A DNA stretch of 64,000 nt. It comes from Allacma fusca (Eukaryota > Arthropoda > Collembola > Symphypleona > Sminthuridae). Positions 12,158 to 24,738 of the stretch are shown here, piece by piece. How positions within the stretch are numbered: the stretch's first letter is position 1; every line of letters starts with the position of its first letter. The DNA lies in assembly GCA_947179485.1 (NCBI GenBank), contig OX359245.1, forward strand, positions 1,903,001 to 1,967,000, read 5' to 3'. The position numbers were made by a program, and so were the translations under genes. The notes under the pieces were generated by a model. That model had not been told where the DNA came from, searched no databases, and was given only the letters and a program-made list of their open reading frames with translations.

Positions 12158-13777
12158 GTGGAAGGTTGTAGATGGTTACATGGGCCTAACTTTCTTAAGT
12201 CAAATCCAGCAGAATGGCCAAAAGAAGCTATAGTATTAACAGAAGATACACAGGAAGAAAAGAAGCGTGAGTTTATGTTTTTAGTCGGCACTATTGGTAC
12301 AGTTACTGAATTCGATTTACTACCTGACATATCACACTTTTCAAAATGGTTACGAGTGGTGAGATCAACTGCGTGGGTAAAAGTTCTGGGACGGTATTGG
12401 CTTGACTGTCGTATTTCAAATCAAATTAGTAGTGAAAATATGATTTGGGCTGAGAAAATTTGGTGGCGTAAAGTCCAGCAAGATAGCTACTGGGATGAAG
12501 TGCAGACGTTGCAACATGGGTTGATGGTGGAAAGAAGTAGTAAACTTTGGAAGCTAGACATTTTTCTGGATGATGACGGTATCATGCGGATGAAAGGACG
12601 TACCATTGAAGCTTCGTCAGAAGTAGCTGAAGCAGTTAATCCAGTTGTACTGGATCGTAAGCATCCTTACACGATATTAATGATGATGCATTATCATTGT
12701 ATAGCTGGACATCAGGGTCGGGAGACTGTTGCAAATAATTTGCGACAAAAGTTCTATATCCCTGCAGCACGTTCCGCTGTGAGAAAAATATTTGCTTCCT
12801 GTTTGTGGTGCCGTATAAGGAAAGTAACACCTGTGATTCCAAAAATGGCGGATTTACCACCTGAGCGAGTTACTTCGTATGGTCGACCGTTTATGAAGAC
12901 GGGTATGGATTTTTTTGGTCCGGTATATGTCAAAGTTGGCCGAAAGAAAGAGAAAAGGTATGGCGTACTATTTACTTGTCTGGCTGTTCGAGCTGTACAC
13001 TTGGAGGTGGCAGCAAAATTGACAACAGATTCTGCAATCAACGCGATTAGACGTTTTATCGATAGACGTGGAACACCAGATGATTTGTACACTGACAATG
13101 GGAGGAATATGCTAGGTGCTGAAAAAGAGCTGCGAGAAGCAATGAAACAAATGGAGAAGTGTAAAATGTTGGATTTTGCTGCTGGTAAACATTTCAAATG
13201 ACATTTCATTCCACCCGTGACTCCACATATGGGGGGAAGTTGGGAACGAATGGTTCGATCTGTTAAATCGGCGTTATATTCAACCTTGACGGGAGCTGTA
13301 ATTGAAGAAGTTCTGGCAACACTATTCACCGAAGCGGAAGCAGTGGTTAACAGTCGGCCTTTAACACATGTTCCTGTGGATGGCGCTGATGGAGATTGCC
13401 TGACACCCAATCATTTCTTGATTGGGCCCAGTAATATTATTCTTCCTGCAGGTGAATTTTCTGACGAAAGCAAACGTTTGAGGATTCAGTGGAAGACTTG
13501 TCAGAAATGGGCTGATAATTTCTGGAAAAAATGGTTGCATGATTATTTACCAACGTTAGCTCAGCGTACGAAGCGGCATAAAGAGGCGTCTCCTTTGAAA
13601 GTTGGAAATCTGGTAGTTATTGTTGATAGTGCTCAACCTAGGATGACGTGGACGAGAGGAATCATTGTTCGGGTCTTCCCTGGTAGAGATGGACAAGTTC
13701 GGGTAGCAGACGTGCGGACCTCTAGGGGCACTTACAGGAGACCAGTTAATAAGTTGTGTTTATTAGAAGTAAATTAA
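12158..13777 (+). pseudogene. BEL/Pao integrase with DUF5641-type C-terminus
   Basis: It contains the integrase zinc-binding region (HYHCIAGHQGRETV through CLWCRIRK, about 12690-12815). The catalytic core has its first Asp in GMDFFGP (about 12905), its second in YTDNGRN (about 13095) and the Glu in GGSWERMVRS (about 13235). A TGA at 13199-13201 interrupts it exactly where the conserved sequence has Trp (FK-stop-HFIPP), so TGG to TGA is the likely change. The C-terminal portion (WTRGIIVRVFPGRDG) is the DUF5641-type tail. The frame ends 34 bp before the 3' LTR. Confidence 0.9.
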
Positions 13778-13811
13778 AATCATTAAAATCACTTTTAATG
13801 AAGGGGAAGAA

Positions 13812-14095
13812 TGTTATGGCACAGAATTATATTTGTGGTGTTGCTGTAGTGTTCTGCTATTTATAAGTTTGGAAAATTGTTTGTTAGAAAATGTTAACGG
13901 ATATTACTATAATAGATGCAGAATTATTGATGAGGATGCATTCACTGTTTAGCGACGGTGAGGGAAAGGTGCGGGAAAGATATTGAGTAAAGAATTGGAA
14001 AAACGGAAGAGAAAATATAGCTTAAAGTTGCACATGAAGTGCTGGTCCTTCAGCGAAGTATTATTTCGGCAAAAATAATAAGTAAAACCATAACA
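13812..14095 (+). repeat. BEL/Pao 3' LTR
   Basis: It matches the 5' LTR over its full 284 bp with six substitutions by eye. It is followed by the ACTTG target duplication. Confidence 0.92.
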
Positions 14096-14151
14096 ACTTG
14101 TATTAAAGCTACATAGAAAGAACTGAGTATTTGCAAAGTAAATAATACAAG

Positions 14152-14871
14152 TTAAACGTTGTGGAATCTTCCGTAGTAAGTAAAACTTTCAGCCTGATCA
14201 AAAATATGATAATAAATAAATTGAGGTCTAGTGGTGTAGTCATTTTCATAAATAAAATGAAGTTCCACCAAGAATTGAATAAAATAATTAGAGTCAAAAG
14301 GGGGAAATATTCCTCTCCAATCCCCGACTTTGGATTGACTGATTGGGAAAATATTGAATGATTGATTTCCAGATTCATTGAGTTCTAAAGGAATGGCGTA
14401 ACATGGGAAGTCTCCCTTTCTCTTGTCAAGAGATTTGTAAAAATCTGTTTCTTCCATGTTGAAGATTTTCGGAGCTGGGCTTCGTTGTTCAACATGAGTG
14501 CCAATATATGAAGTCCTATTGTTAGGTCCTAAACCGTAATCTATATCAGGGTGATAGGGCAATGGGATGGGAAAGTCAACAAAGCCACCAAATTGAACTA
14601 AATCAGGGAAGTACGAACTTGAATCTCGATCCTTAGCAACAAATTCATTTGTTACATCAAAAGTTGCGTTAAAGAATTCGGCTGCAAGACAAGGCCCCAG
14701 TGATTTAACTTCATCCAAGATTGTGTCGATTTGTCGATGTGAATTGTCACTCCGTCCATAAATTGCCATTGACAAACCTCTGCAATTCCAATCTGAACAA
14801 TCTCATACAAGCACCAAACGTTTCTGCTGATTTTACTGTTATTCTCGGTTCGGAATCTACATCAACACATC
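14152..14871 (-). pseudogene. Last exon of an unknown-family gene, frameshifted
   Basis: A minus-strand exon starts at 14871, after TATTTGCAG. It reads CVDVDSEPRITVKSAETF and GACMRLF, then loses frame near 14795 and resumes as WNCRGLSMAIYGRSDNSHR, running to a stop at 14152. It aligns with the last exon of the neighbour at 15906-16716 (TFGKCVRLFEKRDCRGWSL; final YYGRFHNV versus KYGRILNG). The family is not one I recognise. The RLFxxxDCRGWSLAIYPGS part is loosely like a beta/gamma-crystallin Greek key, a weak hint only. No upstream exons were found before the next gene, so this is probably a partial, decayed duplicate. Confidence 0.6.
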
Positions 14872-15905
14872 CTGCAAATAAATCTTCGGAATGATATTCC
14901 ACAGAACTTCCTGCAATTGCATGTTAAAAAATTCCTGCAAATTGTATTTAGTAGTTTCACGAATAAAGAAATAAAATCAAATTTTCTGAATTTCGCGCAG
15001 TCGTATTTTTTTGTTGCTGTTGCTAGAGCACTAAGCTGTTTTTGAACTGTCATGACATGTGATTTGAGTCATCGCGCATTTTTGTATGAAAATAATAATG
15101 TTAAAGCTGTGCAACATACGATATTCGGCTCAATATCTTATAATTCGTTATTTTCGGGTGAAAATGTTTTGTGTCCGATAAGCTACCCGTTTTAGAAGCA
15201 GGAAGGAATTTGGCAATCACTCACCAGTCAAGTTGCCGCCAGTGAATAGTAGAACCATCGGATTGTTAACCATCTCTGAAATAATTGTTTGCGTACATCA
15301 CAAATCAAGACAACCCACAACAACATTTCTAAATCAAAATTAAATTAGGTGTGAATGCAAGAGTCAAAACAAGATTGACAACGGAAGATTTCTTAGCTGT
15401 GTACCAAGAATTAGGGCGTGTAGCAGAAAAGCCTGTGTTTCGGTTTCCTTGAAATCTTTGTCATTTCTGAATTTGTTTTGTTTACACCTCTGCCATTTGG
15501 TCACGGGACTATCTGTCATTCTTTTCAGAGGCAGAAGGGAAATGTTGAAGAAGGAATCCGTTAAATTCCCACGGTTGCTCTCAAGAACTTGAGATAAGTT
15601 GATTTTCTGAGTTCCTGTAACATCCCAAAAATTGCAGAAACAATTAGTACTTTTAAGTATGGGATTTTGTTGATTTTTAGAGCATTTACGATTCCATTAG
15701 AAGCAAAATGGACTATGGGCATTATATGTTTTACAATGCAGGTAGTTCATTTTAACTGTGTATGTAAAATATCATGCCGACCATTTCACTTATAACTAAT
15801 TGAGCCGTTTTGCCGCTTTAACAATGGACTGGTACGTACGGGCATTGACTCAACGTGCAAAACTTTGTAAATACCAACTTATTAGAATAATTGCGACAGA
15901 TTCAT
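14872..15905. other. No gene seen
   Basis: Spacer between two members of the minus-strand family. I looked for the two short upstream exons seen in the neighbour (16902-16952 and 17369-17618) and did not find them here. Confidence 0.5.
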
Positions 15906-17618
15906 TTAATATGTGATTTTCGTATAAAATGTTAGCTTAGTGTCTATACCTTTGTATTGGAATTTTGGAATCCCTTGATTGTAAGGCATGTCGCGTCTCA
16001 GGTTTGTCTGATTTCCGTTGAGAATTCGGCCGTACTTCTTTTCACCATTTGAGTTTACCCAATAGTAAACGAAAAGCGGGCTAGTTTTGTTTCCGTCCTC
16101 GTATTCAAAGTGCAAAAATACTTCAAATTCTGCTGCTCTAATCTGTGAGTAGGGGAACAAAACTTCCTGCCATCCTTCTGATGCAAAACAATAAGGGGTG
16201 AAAATTTCAAAAGAAATTGGTTCAAATGTCGTTGGATAATAATCCTTTGGCACTCTGAGACGACCACCATTGCCTCCATATTGTTTGATATCACTGACTT
16301 TCGTTCTACTTCCATCCCTGAATAAACATTTAACGAGGACTTCATCGAAATACTTGGCACGTCCCAATTTAATATCGGGATCAACCATCCAAGCTAGATC
16401 TGGCTGAAAGCTCCTCATGTCTGGGTTTTTAACCACAAAACCAAGCATTGATTGATTCCAAAAACCTCCCGAGAACTCATTTTCCAGATATGGTCCAATC
16501 GCTTTTAATGTCACATGACGAGGAAGTTCCAGCCGATGAGAATTCGAACTTCCTGGATAAATTGCCAAAGACCAGCCTCTGCAATCGCGCTTTTCAAACA
16601 ATCGGACGCATTTTCCAAAAGTGATGACGGATTTGACTCTTCCTTCTAATTGGTTTAGACGAGTGCATATTCCAATAGCTGAACTCCAGAAAAAACGGTA
16701 GTCTTCGAATTCCCCTACAAATAAATTTCCAGGGTTTTAAGGCTCAAATAATCTCATCAGAATCCTCTCACTAGGGATGTTTTCCCCTAAACACGACACT
16801 TCTCGGTCGAAGTAAAATTCGTGACTTGAGGTAAACTTGATTAAAATCAAATGTGAATTCAAATTGAGTGTGCACAGCAATGCATTTGAATTAAAATAAT
16901 TACCCCAATGGTCTGGAAATTGGAAAAGCCTCGCTCTGGGGTTGACCCACATTTCTGCAAAAAAAAGTAATTTTTAGCTTGACAGTTTTATAAAAGTTGA
17001 AAATATTTCATTTTTACTCAAGTTTCAAGGAATTCGTGTATATTTTACTTAGCTAGAATTCAGATTGAAAAACATGTGGAACTCGAATTGTTTGTGGGAC
17101 GATTAGGAATTTATGTCCAAGAACATATTTTGAAATAACGATTGCACAGGCCAACAAATAAGTGTGAAATGGAGGTCCTAAATCACAATATGCAGCGATT
17201 ATGCCAGAATTTTCCCATAAATGGGATATTATAAGCAATTAAAGGAGATAGAGAATACTTATAAAGCCCTTGTGGATATTAGAGCAAAAAGCCTCATTTT
17301 ACAACACTTGGGGTTCCCTTATAACCAGAAGTAATTTTGTCGTTAAGAAACAAGAAAGGGAACCAAACCTTGAATTGTGGAATTTAATGCAGACTCATCG
17401 CCAAATGTGTCGATTAATCGTCTGTTTTGATCGAAACTGAGGAACGACACATTTCCACATGTGCTTTTTGCTTCCCGAGGAACATTGTGATTTTGAACAG
17501 TCAAATTGTTTGTGTATTTCAAAAACTGATGTGCGAATGCGAGTTCCTAACTTTTCTCCAGATCGACTAACCAGTGGTGAGAAATTCCTACGGAAAAAAT
17601 GTCCCACGTAAAGTAACA
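15906..17618 (-). pseudogene. Unknown-family gene, three phase-matched exons with one in-frame stop
   Basis: Exon A runs 17618 to 17369 (after TTTTCAG, ending CAAG/GT). Exon B runs about 16952 to 16902 (after TTGCAG, ending TTGGG/GTAATT). Exon C runs 16716 to 15906 (after TTTGTAG). All junction phases agree, giving EMWVNPRARLFQFPDHW across B and EFEDYRFFWSSAIGICTRL at the start of C. Exon C continues through TFGKCVRLFEKRDCRGWSL to a stop after FYTKITY. Cys, Trp and NxS/T sites suggest an extracellular protein. Exon A contains TAG in LEKS-stop-ELAFAHQ, where the relic at 0.9-1.1 kb has KKSYELTF, so Tyr was probably lost. No start codon or signal peptide exon was located, so the gene is 5' incomplete as well. 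Confidence 0.65.
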
Positions 17619-17619
17619 C

Positions 17620-20519
17620 TGAAAACCATTTTATATTTGAAGTTTTTTTGCAATAAAATTTGCGCTATATTTAAATTGTCGTGACGAATAAAAACATATT
17701 TGATTTACTCAAAACCCTGGATTTGTTCTCAATCGTCGGTATCAAATTTTGCACATCCTCCACCCCAACAGCACAATTGTTATTGAAGAGGCAGAAGACG
17801 GCCCAATGCAAAATTACAACCGTCTTCCTTTTTGCACTGATTTACACTATGTTTTTTTACGGATGTTCTCTTTAATAGCGAATCCAAATACGCTATGAAT
17901 GTAAATCCTCGCAACTAAAGCTCGACTGGAACTTTGAATGTTTTCCTCATTCGCAGGAAGCTCCAAAAGGAAAGGTTGAGCACCTGAATTTATGAGGAAT
18001 TTATTTTCAGTCATTACTTATTTTAGGGTTTCGCAGCTAATTACGAAGAGAGAGGGAAATCTTGAGGAACAAAGTTAATGAGGACAGGCTCTCAGATAGT
18101 GCTGGGAAGGGTCTCGCCAATTACTACATTTTTGTAATGAATTTATCCCAACCTTTCCAATATTGGAAGACAGTGTGTTTTCGCTATATTCGAGTCATGT
18201 CACATTTATTCCCCAGAAATCTGCAGTGCATCCCTCACGTCCTATTAGTTTCTGTATATGAAGTCCCTTTGACCAAGCGAATATAAAAATATGCATTAAG
18301 AGTGTACAGTTACAAATATGTGTTTCTGGAAGGAAATGTAAATGGAAGGAAATTCGCCGTATTCTATTATCTATCATTTACAGTGTAAGCACATTAGTTT
18401 GAAGCTTGCAAACCCATGCTGTGTGTACGGTCAAAACAAGGAAGTACACAGAAGTAAAGATGGAATTTCCTTTCCTAAAGTTAAGCCAACATCCAGCAAG
18501 CACTGAAAGTCATAATGATATTGTAATAAATTAATGCTTGAATTTCATAGTCAGTTCATGTCCTTTTCATGCGAAGTTTATGGCCTCCAATAGGCATCAT
18601 TATAATGAACAACTTTCTTCTTTTCTTTGCTGATTTTGAGCAACGGTTTTATACTTACGGATAAGCATTACGAATGACAAAGAAACGTCAAAATAGCTTA
18701 AACATTTAGGTAACTTAAACGTTGAATACGCGTCGTATCGGAAGGGACTTAAGGAGATTTCCTGAAATATTTTACCCATTTAATTTATTCCGTAATCTCT
18801 ACTCGTTGAGGAGTCCATATTTGTATCATATATGTAATTTTCCTGGGCGTACAGGATGTTTGAGCATTACTTAATAATTTAATTGATAAATTCGTAATCT
18901 CAAGGAATTCTTTCATGGCCCCAAGAAAGTTGTCAACTTTTCTTTAAAATTGTGTTTTAAAAGTCTGAAAATTATTATTTTGAACTGCGAGACAACTTTA
19001 GAGATGAAAACATTAGAACCAAAATTTGGGTGTCTAAATTCCTGCTTATTGTGAATGTGTGAGGGAAGTTCAAAATTTTAGAAGTTCTTCAACGCCACCT
19101 ATGTATTTGGGGATAGTCTAAATACATAACGCAGCTGATTTGTAAAAAACCATCGTAAACAATCCGAATAGCCAGAGTTAAAAATCCAATATAATTTCGA
19201 TAAAATAGATTTAAAAATAAATTATAAAAAGCGAAAATGTACGATTTACTCATGGTATTTTCGATTTGGGAAAATAATACAATTTGTCACCACATGGGCA
19301 GGTTTTCATTTTGCAAATGAAAATTCAAAGTTGTGCAAAAAAAATTTAATTGCGTTCCTTAATGACTTCACCATCCGTTTCCCACTATACTGTATGTTTT
19401 TATTGGACAAAATTCAACAATTTATTTTTTTATACCTTTGCAGCAACTTTTATCAACACAAACATGTTTCATATATCAAAAATGGATTAAATTATTTTTC
19501 TTCATGATTTTATTTTCTCCGCGGAATTGTTAAGAGTTGTCTTAATTTCTTAATATTTTCATTTAACAGGTACAGTAATCATTTTCCAGTAAAAATAATA
19601 TTTCTCACGAAAAGGTCATTGCAGATTAAGAACACTAACTTAATTAGAGTATGTAAAGTTTTAAACAAATTTTACATTTACGCTTAAATTTTGAAGTTTC
19701 CTACACAATAGCGTCAAAACAATTAGCCAAAATAATGTTCTGAATAATTAAAAAAACAAATTCGACCCTTCCATAAAATTCTGCTTTGCTTGACCCTGTG
19801 ATCTCAAATAATGACCCGGATAAATTAGTTCAACAATTTGTTACAAACTTGGGAATTCAATATTTTATGAGTCACTACCTCCTGTGGGCTGTTTATGGTC
19901 ACTCTGTACAATTTAATGTAATGCTAAAATATGTTTGAAAAATATACGAGTTGGCTTGTAAACTCATAATAATTATATTTTATAAACGGAAGTTTATGAC
20001 GCATTTTATAATAATAAGGCATTTTAAAATACGAATCTTTCACAACACTTTAAATAATTTTAATGGGGATCATGTGTGCCCTCCTTAAGTTTCTACAAGG
20101 ACTTGGAATTGATGCACCTGCCATTAAATATTTAGGAAGTTGCAATGTGTTGCTATTACAATTGTAATACCAACGAAAATATTCAATGCTCAAAAATGTT
20201 GTCACTGTGGATGAATTGGGAAAATAAAGATATTTTAATAAAAACTCATTTGTGTATGAAATATGGTATTCATACACTTAACTTGGCAACAGATTCCCAA
20301 ACCCATTGAAAAACCGACGCTACAAACCAGTAGGAAATAAATAAGCTGAAACTAATTAAAATTGAATATAACGTTGAATATTTCAATCGTAATTAATTAA
20401 AATGCTAAAATGTAGTTCCCTGTTATACCCTTGAGATGTAATAATTAATTTAACGTCATCACTCAGAATTCTCACAATACTTTTCCTAGTGCCAGGGGTA
20501 CTTTCATTCAGCATTAAAA
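17620..20519. other. No gene seen
   Basis: About 2.9 kb of AT-rich sequence with only short, low-complexity frames. No repeat boundary with a target duplication was recognised. Confidence 0.5.
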
Positions 20520-22000
20520 TTTAAAAAATCTTCCGTGCTTAAAAATGTAAGAAGTTGGATTAAAGATTGGAGTTAACTTCAGAATAATTTCAATTTTAAT
20601 CAAAAATTACCTGTCCAAACACAATTAAGGAAGCTTCGTGTGTGCAGAGTGGTTTTTCTTATCAATTGCAAGTTAACCGTAATTACTAATTGGACTTGCA
20701 AGCCCGGTGCAATTACGGTAATTTTACACCAGGGAATTGCAATTGTCGGTGCAAGTCCAATTTCTGTGTACTTAAATTGCAATTACACAAGCATTAAATA
20801 CTCGCAATTACCGGTTAAGCTCAACTGAAATGGATACAAATTCAATTGCAATTATAAGTTCTTGCACTGCAAAAAGTTGCAATTTAAAAAAATACTTTTC
20901 AATTTAATTGCAACTGGCAACAGTTTCGATTTTTAGCGCAAAATTCTACAAAATGCCTCAATAAGTCATTCCGCTCTAATAACTAACGTATACATAGTAA
21001 TCACGAGTTGTCTCAACGAGTGTAGTTACTGTACAATTTCGACGGTGAGGAGGCAAAATTATCTAAGTGAATTTTCGATTAGTATCAAAATATGCCCATT
21101 TCCACAAAATTATTTAAAAAAATAGGCCAAATATTTTGAGGGCTTCTTGTAAAGATATGTTGAAGGATGAAATTTTACAATATTTTAGCCTTGGAAGGCT
21201 AAAAGGAATTTATATCTAATTAATTATCTAATTTGTTTCTATTTCATTTGTGCATCTCTGTTTCATTATGCATTGCATCCAGATAATTTTATTTAATACA
21301 CTTTGTTCAATTTGGTGAAACAGCATGTACATATAATTATTATTTTGCTACTAATCAAAAATGCAATTCATTTTGCCTCATACGACGATTTATACAGTAT
21401 ATCACTTAACCTGCAATTACAAATTGCAATTGCACTTGCAATTGTGCTTATCGGTGCAATTATATCCAAACATTTTTGCAATTACCTTATCAACTGCAAG
21501 TAACTCATGAAGTAATTGCAAGTTCAACTTTGGTTATTTGCATAATCTAATTGACACATTTTAGCAAGTACCAGTTACGATATTACTGGTACTTGCATCA
21601 TCAATTATAATTGCAATTGCAAGTTCGGTTATTCGAAATCTTTGCACCGAACCGACAGAAACACTAGTGCAGAGCATAAAGTGTGCTGTGAATATTTCTA
21701 GTTTTCACGCCACTTCAAACTATATTCACCCATTCCGGAGTACAGGTGGAAGTTACCTTGGTCTTCGTGTGGAGTGAGTCAATATATACGTATGGAGCAT
21801 GAAACAATGTTATAAAGTTCCAAAAACGTTGCTACAAGTTTGGATAGAAAATCCTTTGGAAAAAATTATTCTGAATTCGGCAACATTGAGTATGCAGTTG
21901 AAGTAGTTTGGGTTTTGTCTGTTGCTTGGACAGTTATCTGATTTCCGTAGGTTCAAACATCGAAAAGTGTATTTGTTCTTCACAACAAAAGTTAGAAATT
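20520..22000. repeat. Dispersed repeat family, copy A (split by a hAT-like insertion)
   Basis: The parts outside 20650-21674 form one repeat when rejoined. It reads AATTACCTGTCCAAACACAA, then GTGCAGAGCATAAAGTGTG, then TTTTCACGCC and a segment with GCAGTTGAAGTAGT. Related copies lie at 34280-34640, 38950-39130 and 39140-39490. No coding potential is visible. Confidence 0.6.
20650..21666. mobile_element. Non-autonomous hAT-like element, 8-bp target duplication
   Basis: The octamer GTGCAGAG occurs on both sides (20642-20649 and 21667-21674). The other repeat copies (34.4 and 39.3 kb) carry the site uninterrupted, which gives the empty-site state. The left end is TGGTTTTTCTTATC and the inverted right end is TAGTGTTTCTGTCGG, an imperfect match. 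The interior is unusual: dozens of TTGCAATTAC / GTAATTGCAA motifs on both strands, clustered at 20650-20900 and 21400-21640. No transposase was seen. Confidence 0.7.
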
Positions 22001-22776
22001 CTCAAATCAAAAACTGCCAGTATAACTGTCTAAATACATTTTGGAATTGAAAATATTCGACACATTTTTTGTTCAAGGGGACCTCATCAAAAATTTGAAA
22101 ATTGGTCAAATTACTTCGGGGACAATTTTGTTCATTAAAATTTTTATATTTTTATTGAATGAACTTGCTTTTTAGTGCCTAAGGATGACAGTCTGTTAGA
22201 TGTCGAAATCTTGCATATAATTTAGCTTGTTCAATAAAGATTAACCACGTAAACCAAAGGTATGGATTCAATTTCATTTTTTACTGAAAAACTATGAATA
22301 CTAAAAAATTAATATTTTCTGTTACAACTCCCAATAAACACCGCAATTCCGTAACACGTCAAAACATGGTAAAAAATTGGTAGCACTAGTAACGTGTAAA
22401 ATATTGCGGTTAATTGACGTGAATTTAGAGAAAAATATTTTTCCAAAAAACGACGTTTCATAATTCACGTCAATTATACGTTCAACATTAACGCAGAAGT
22501 TGCGCTCTTTATTTACTGAACGAGACCATGCGCAATTCGATTGTAAACTGGCGGTATTTATTATTTCATTAAAAATGCACCAACCATTGTCTCCCATGTC
22601 TGAACGTACAGCATGCAATTTGTTCACGACAATTCCATCAACTCAACTCATCATTACTACTATTGAAGTTCATCTAAACCAGGATTTGTTCCAACATTGA
22701 ATTTGCAGGTAAATTAATTAAGTTTTTACCGAGCTAATAAAAAAATATTTCTAATATTCCGTGATCTGAAATTCCC

Positions 22777-24736
22777 ATGCCAAAATACTGCAAGCGCCAT
22801 TTGAGGCGAATTGCTGCAATATATGCATTAGATTTTAAACAATCTGTGCAATCGACACGTGAACCTAAAAATGGTGAAGTGACAGTTAATCAAAACTTAA
22901 CTTCAAGTTCTGAAACAATTAATTATTTTGATGGTGATTTTACGACTACCGAAAAACAGGATCCAATTTCAAACGTTCAAAACTGTAATCATCAGCAGAG
23001 CCACGAAGCTAAAGCCAGGAGATACCAAGAGCAGGTATTTGTTGAGAAATTACGAATATGGTCAATTGAAGAAAATATTACCCATTCGTCTCTCAGAAAA
23101 CTTTTGAACAATTTGACAAACGATCTACAATTGAAATCTTTGCCAGCCGATCCCAGAACATTTCTTCGCACTCCAAGACATTCTAAGAAGATAAGCGTTG
23201 AACCTGGAAGTTATGTACATATTGGATTAACAGACGGAATACTAAATCGAGCATTACAATTTAAAAATCAGAACGAAATTTTAATTGATATTAATGTAGA
23301 TGGATTACCGCTTTCAAAAAGCTCCAATAGTCAAGTTTGGCCTATACTCCGAAGAATATTTAACGCCGCAGAAAATTATAAACCTTTTATAATTGGGATT
23401 TATCACGGGAACAGCAAGCCAAAGAATTCCTCTGATTTTCTTCGAGATTTTGTTGAAGAAGCAAAAGAATTATTGCAAGCCGGAATTAAAATTAATAATA
23501 TTCAAATTCCGGTTCGTATACGTGCAATAATAGCTGACGCTCCTGCTCGAGCATTTATTACTAAAATAGTAAATCATACAGGCTACAACGCTTGCGGTAA
23601 ATGTCAGCAAAAAGGTGTGTACTTTAAGAATCGAGTAGTATTTGAAAAATCAAGGGCACAACCAAGAACCAATTCATCCATCAAAAATCAAAACGATCCA
23701 AGATTTCACCATGGCGATTCTATTCTGCACGAAATAAATATCGGATTTGTTTCGCAAATCCCCTATGAGTATCTTCACTTAGTACTCCTGGGAGTAACGA
23801 AGAAACTGCTTAATTTGTGGTGTCATGGCAGAAATATTTTGAACGGAAGAATCAGTCGACGAAAAATTATAACACTTTCCCAAACAATTGTGAAGCAGCA
23901 CAAATACGTGACCAATGATTTTAATAGAAAGCTAAGACTGCTAAGTGAACTTGCCCGCTGGAAGTGTACGGAGATTAGACTATTCTTACTCTACATATCT
24001 CCTGTTGTATTAAAGGGAATTTTATTGCCGGAATATGTTGACCATTACATGTGTTTTTATGTAGCAATATTGATTCTTTGTCACAAAAATCTAGTTAAAT
24101 TGTATCGTAATTATGCATCGACACTACTGGATTTTTTCGTCCAGAAGTTTCAGAAACTATATGGTTTTGAACATTTATCATTTAATGTTCACGGATTATT
24201 GCATCTGACAGAAGAAGTTGAATTACACGGTGATCTTGACTCTTTTAGTGCTTTCCCCTTTGAGAATCATCTCCAAGCTATCAAGAGATCAGTTCGTGGC
24301 AATAAGAATCCTCTTGAACAGATTGTTCGTCGACTGGCCGAATCGGAAAAGGCCAACCTGCAATCTACACCATGCGTTACGAGTTTGCCACCTTTTTTAG
24401 CAAATGAAAAAAACGTTGTAGTTTTTCCAGGCTTTACCTTGTCAACAAAAACTCCAAATAATATTTGTGAACTCAGAAGTGGTGAAATAGTAAAAATCAG
24501 TAGATTCTTAATTGAAAAATGGGAATATATTAGTACACGGGAAAATATTTAGAGAATGCGAAGATTTCTTTTTGAAACCCTGCAAATCCACAGATTTGGG
24601 AATAGTTGAAATAAATTTAACGGATAATGTTCTAATGGAACCAAAAAGTTACACGGAAATTAAATGCAAGCGCATGATGATGCATTTTAAACGAAATACT
24701 TTTGTATGTTTTCCAGTTTTGCATTCAGAGCGCTAA
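22777..24736 (+). pseudogene. Tnp2-like transposase, late frameshift
   Basis: This protein would cut and move the element in the nucleus. The N-terminus is basic (MPKYCKRHLRRIAAIY). The core shows INVDGLPLSKSSNSQVWPIL, IIGIYHGNSKPKN, IRAIIADAPARAFI and GYNACGKCQQKGVYF. The last three blocks match the layout of Transposase_21/Tnp2 and of large uncharacterised arthropod transposase families. A downstream YEYLHLVLLGVTKKLL block is also typical. The 591-codon frame stops at 24552. The family's C-terminus continues in the +1 frame (IFRECEDFFLKPCKSTDLG to a TAA at 24734), so a one-base change just before 24552 has broken it. The second gene starts two bases after this stop. Confidence 0.8.
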
Positions 24737-24738
24737 AG

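Larger units (their letters stand above)
7975..14095 (+). mobile_element. BEL/Pao LTR retrotransposon, full length but inactivated
   Basis: Two 284-bp LTRs (7975-8258 and 13812-14095) start TGTTATGG and end CCATAACA. I counted six mismatches between them (about 98% identical). The pentamer ACTTG flanks the element (7970-7974 and 14096-14100). A purine-rich tract (AAGGGGAAGAA, 13801-13811) abuts the 3' LTR. Between them are gag, protease, reverse transcriptase, RNase H and integrase in BEL/Pao order, in one broken polyprotein frame. Stops at 8699, 9220, 10576, 12109 and 13199, and frame changes near 8941 and 12110-12160, rule out a functional product. Confidence 0.95.
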
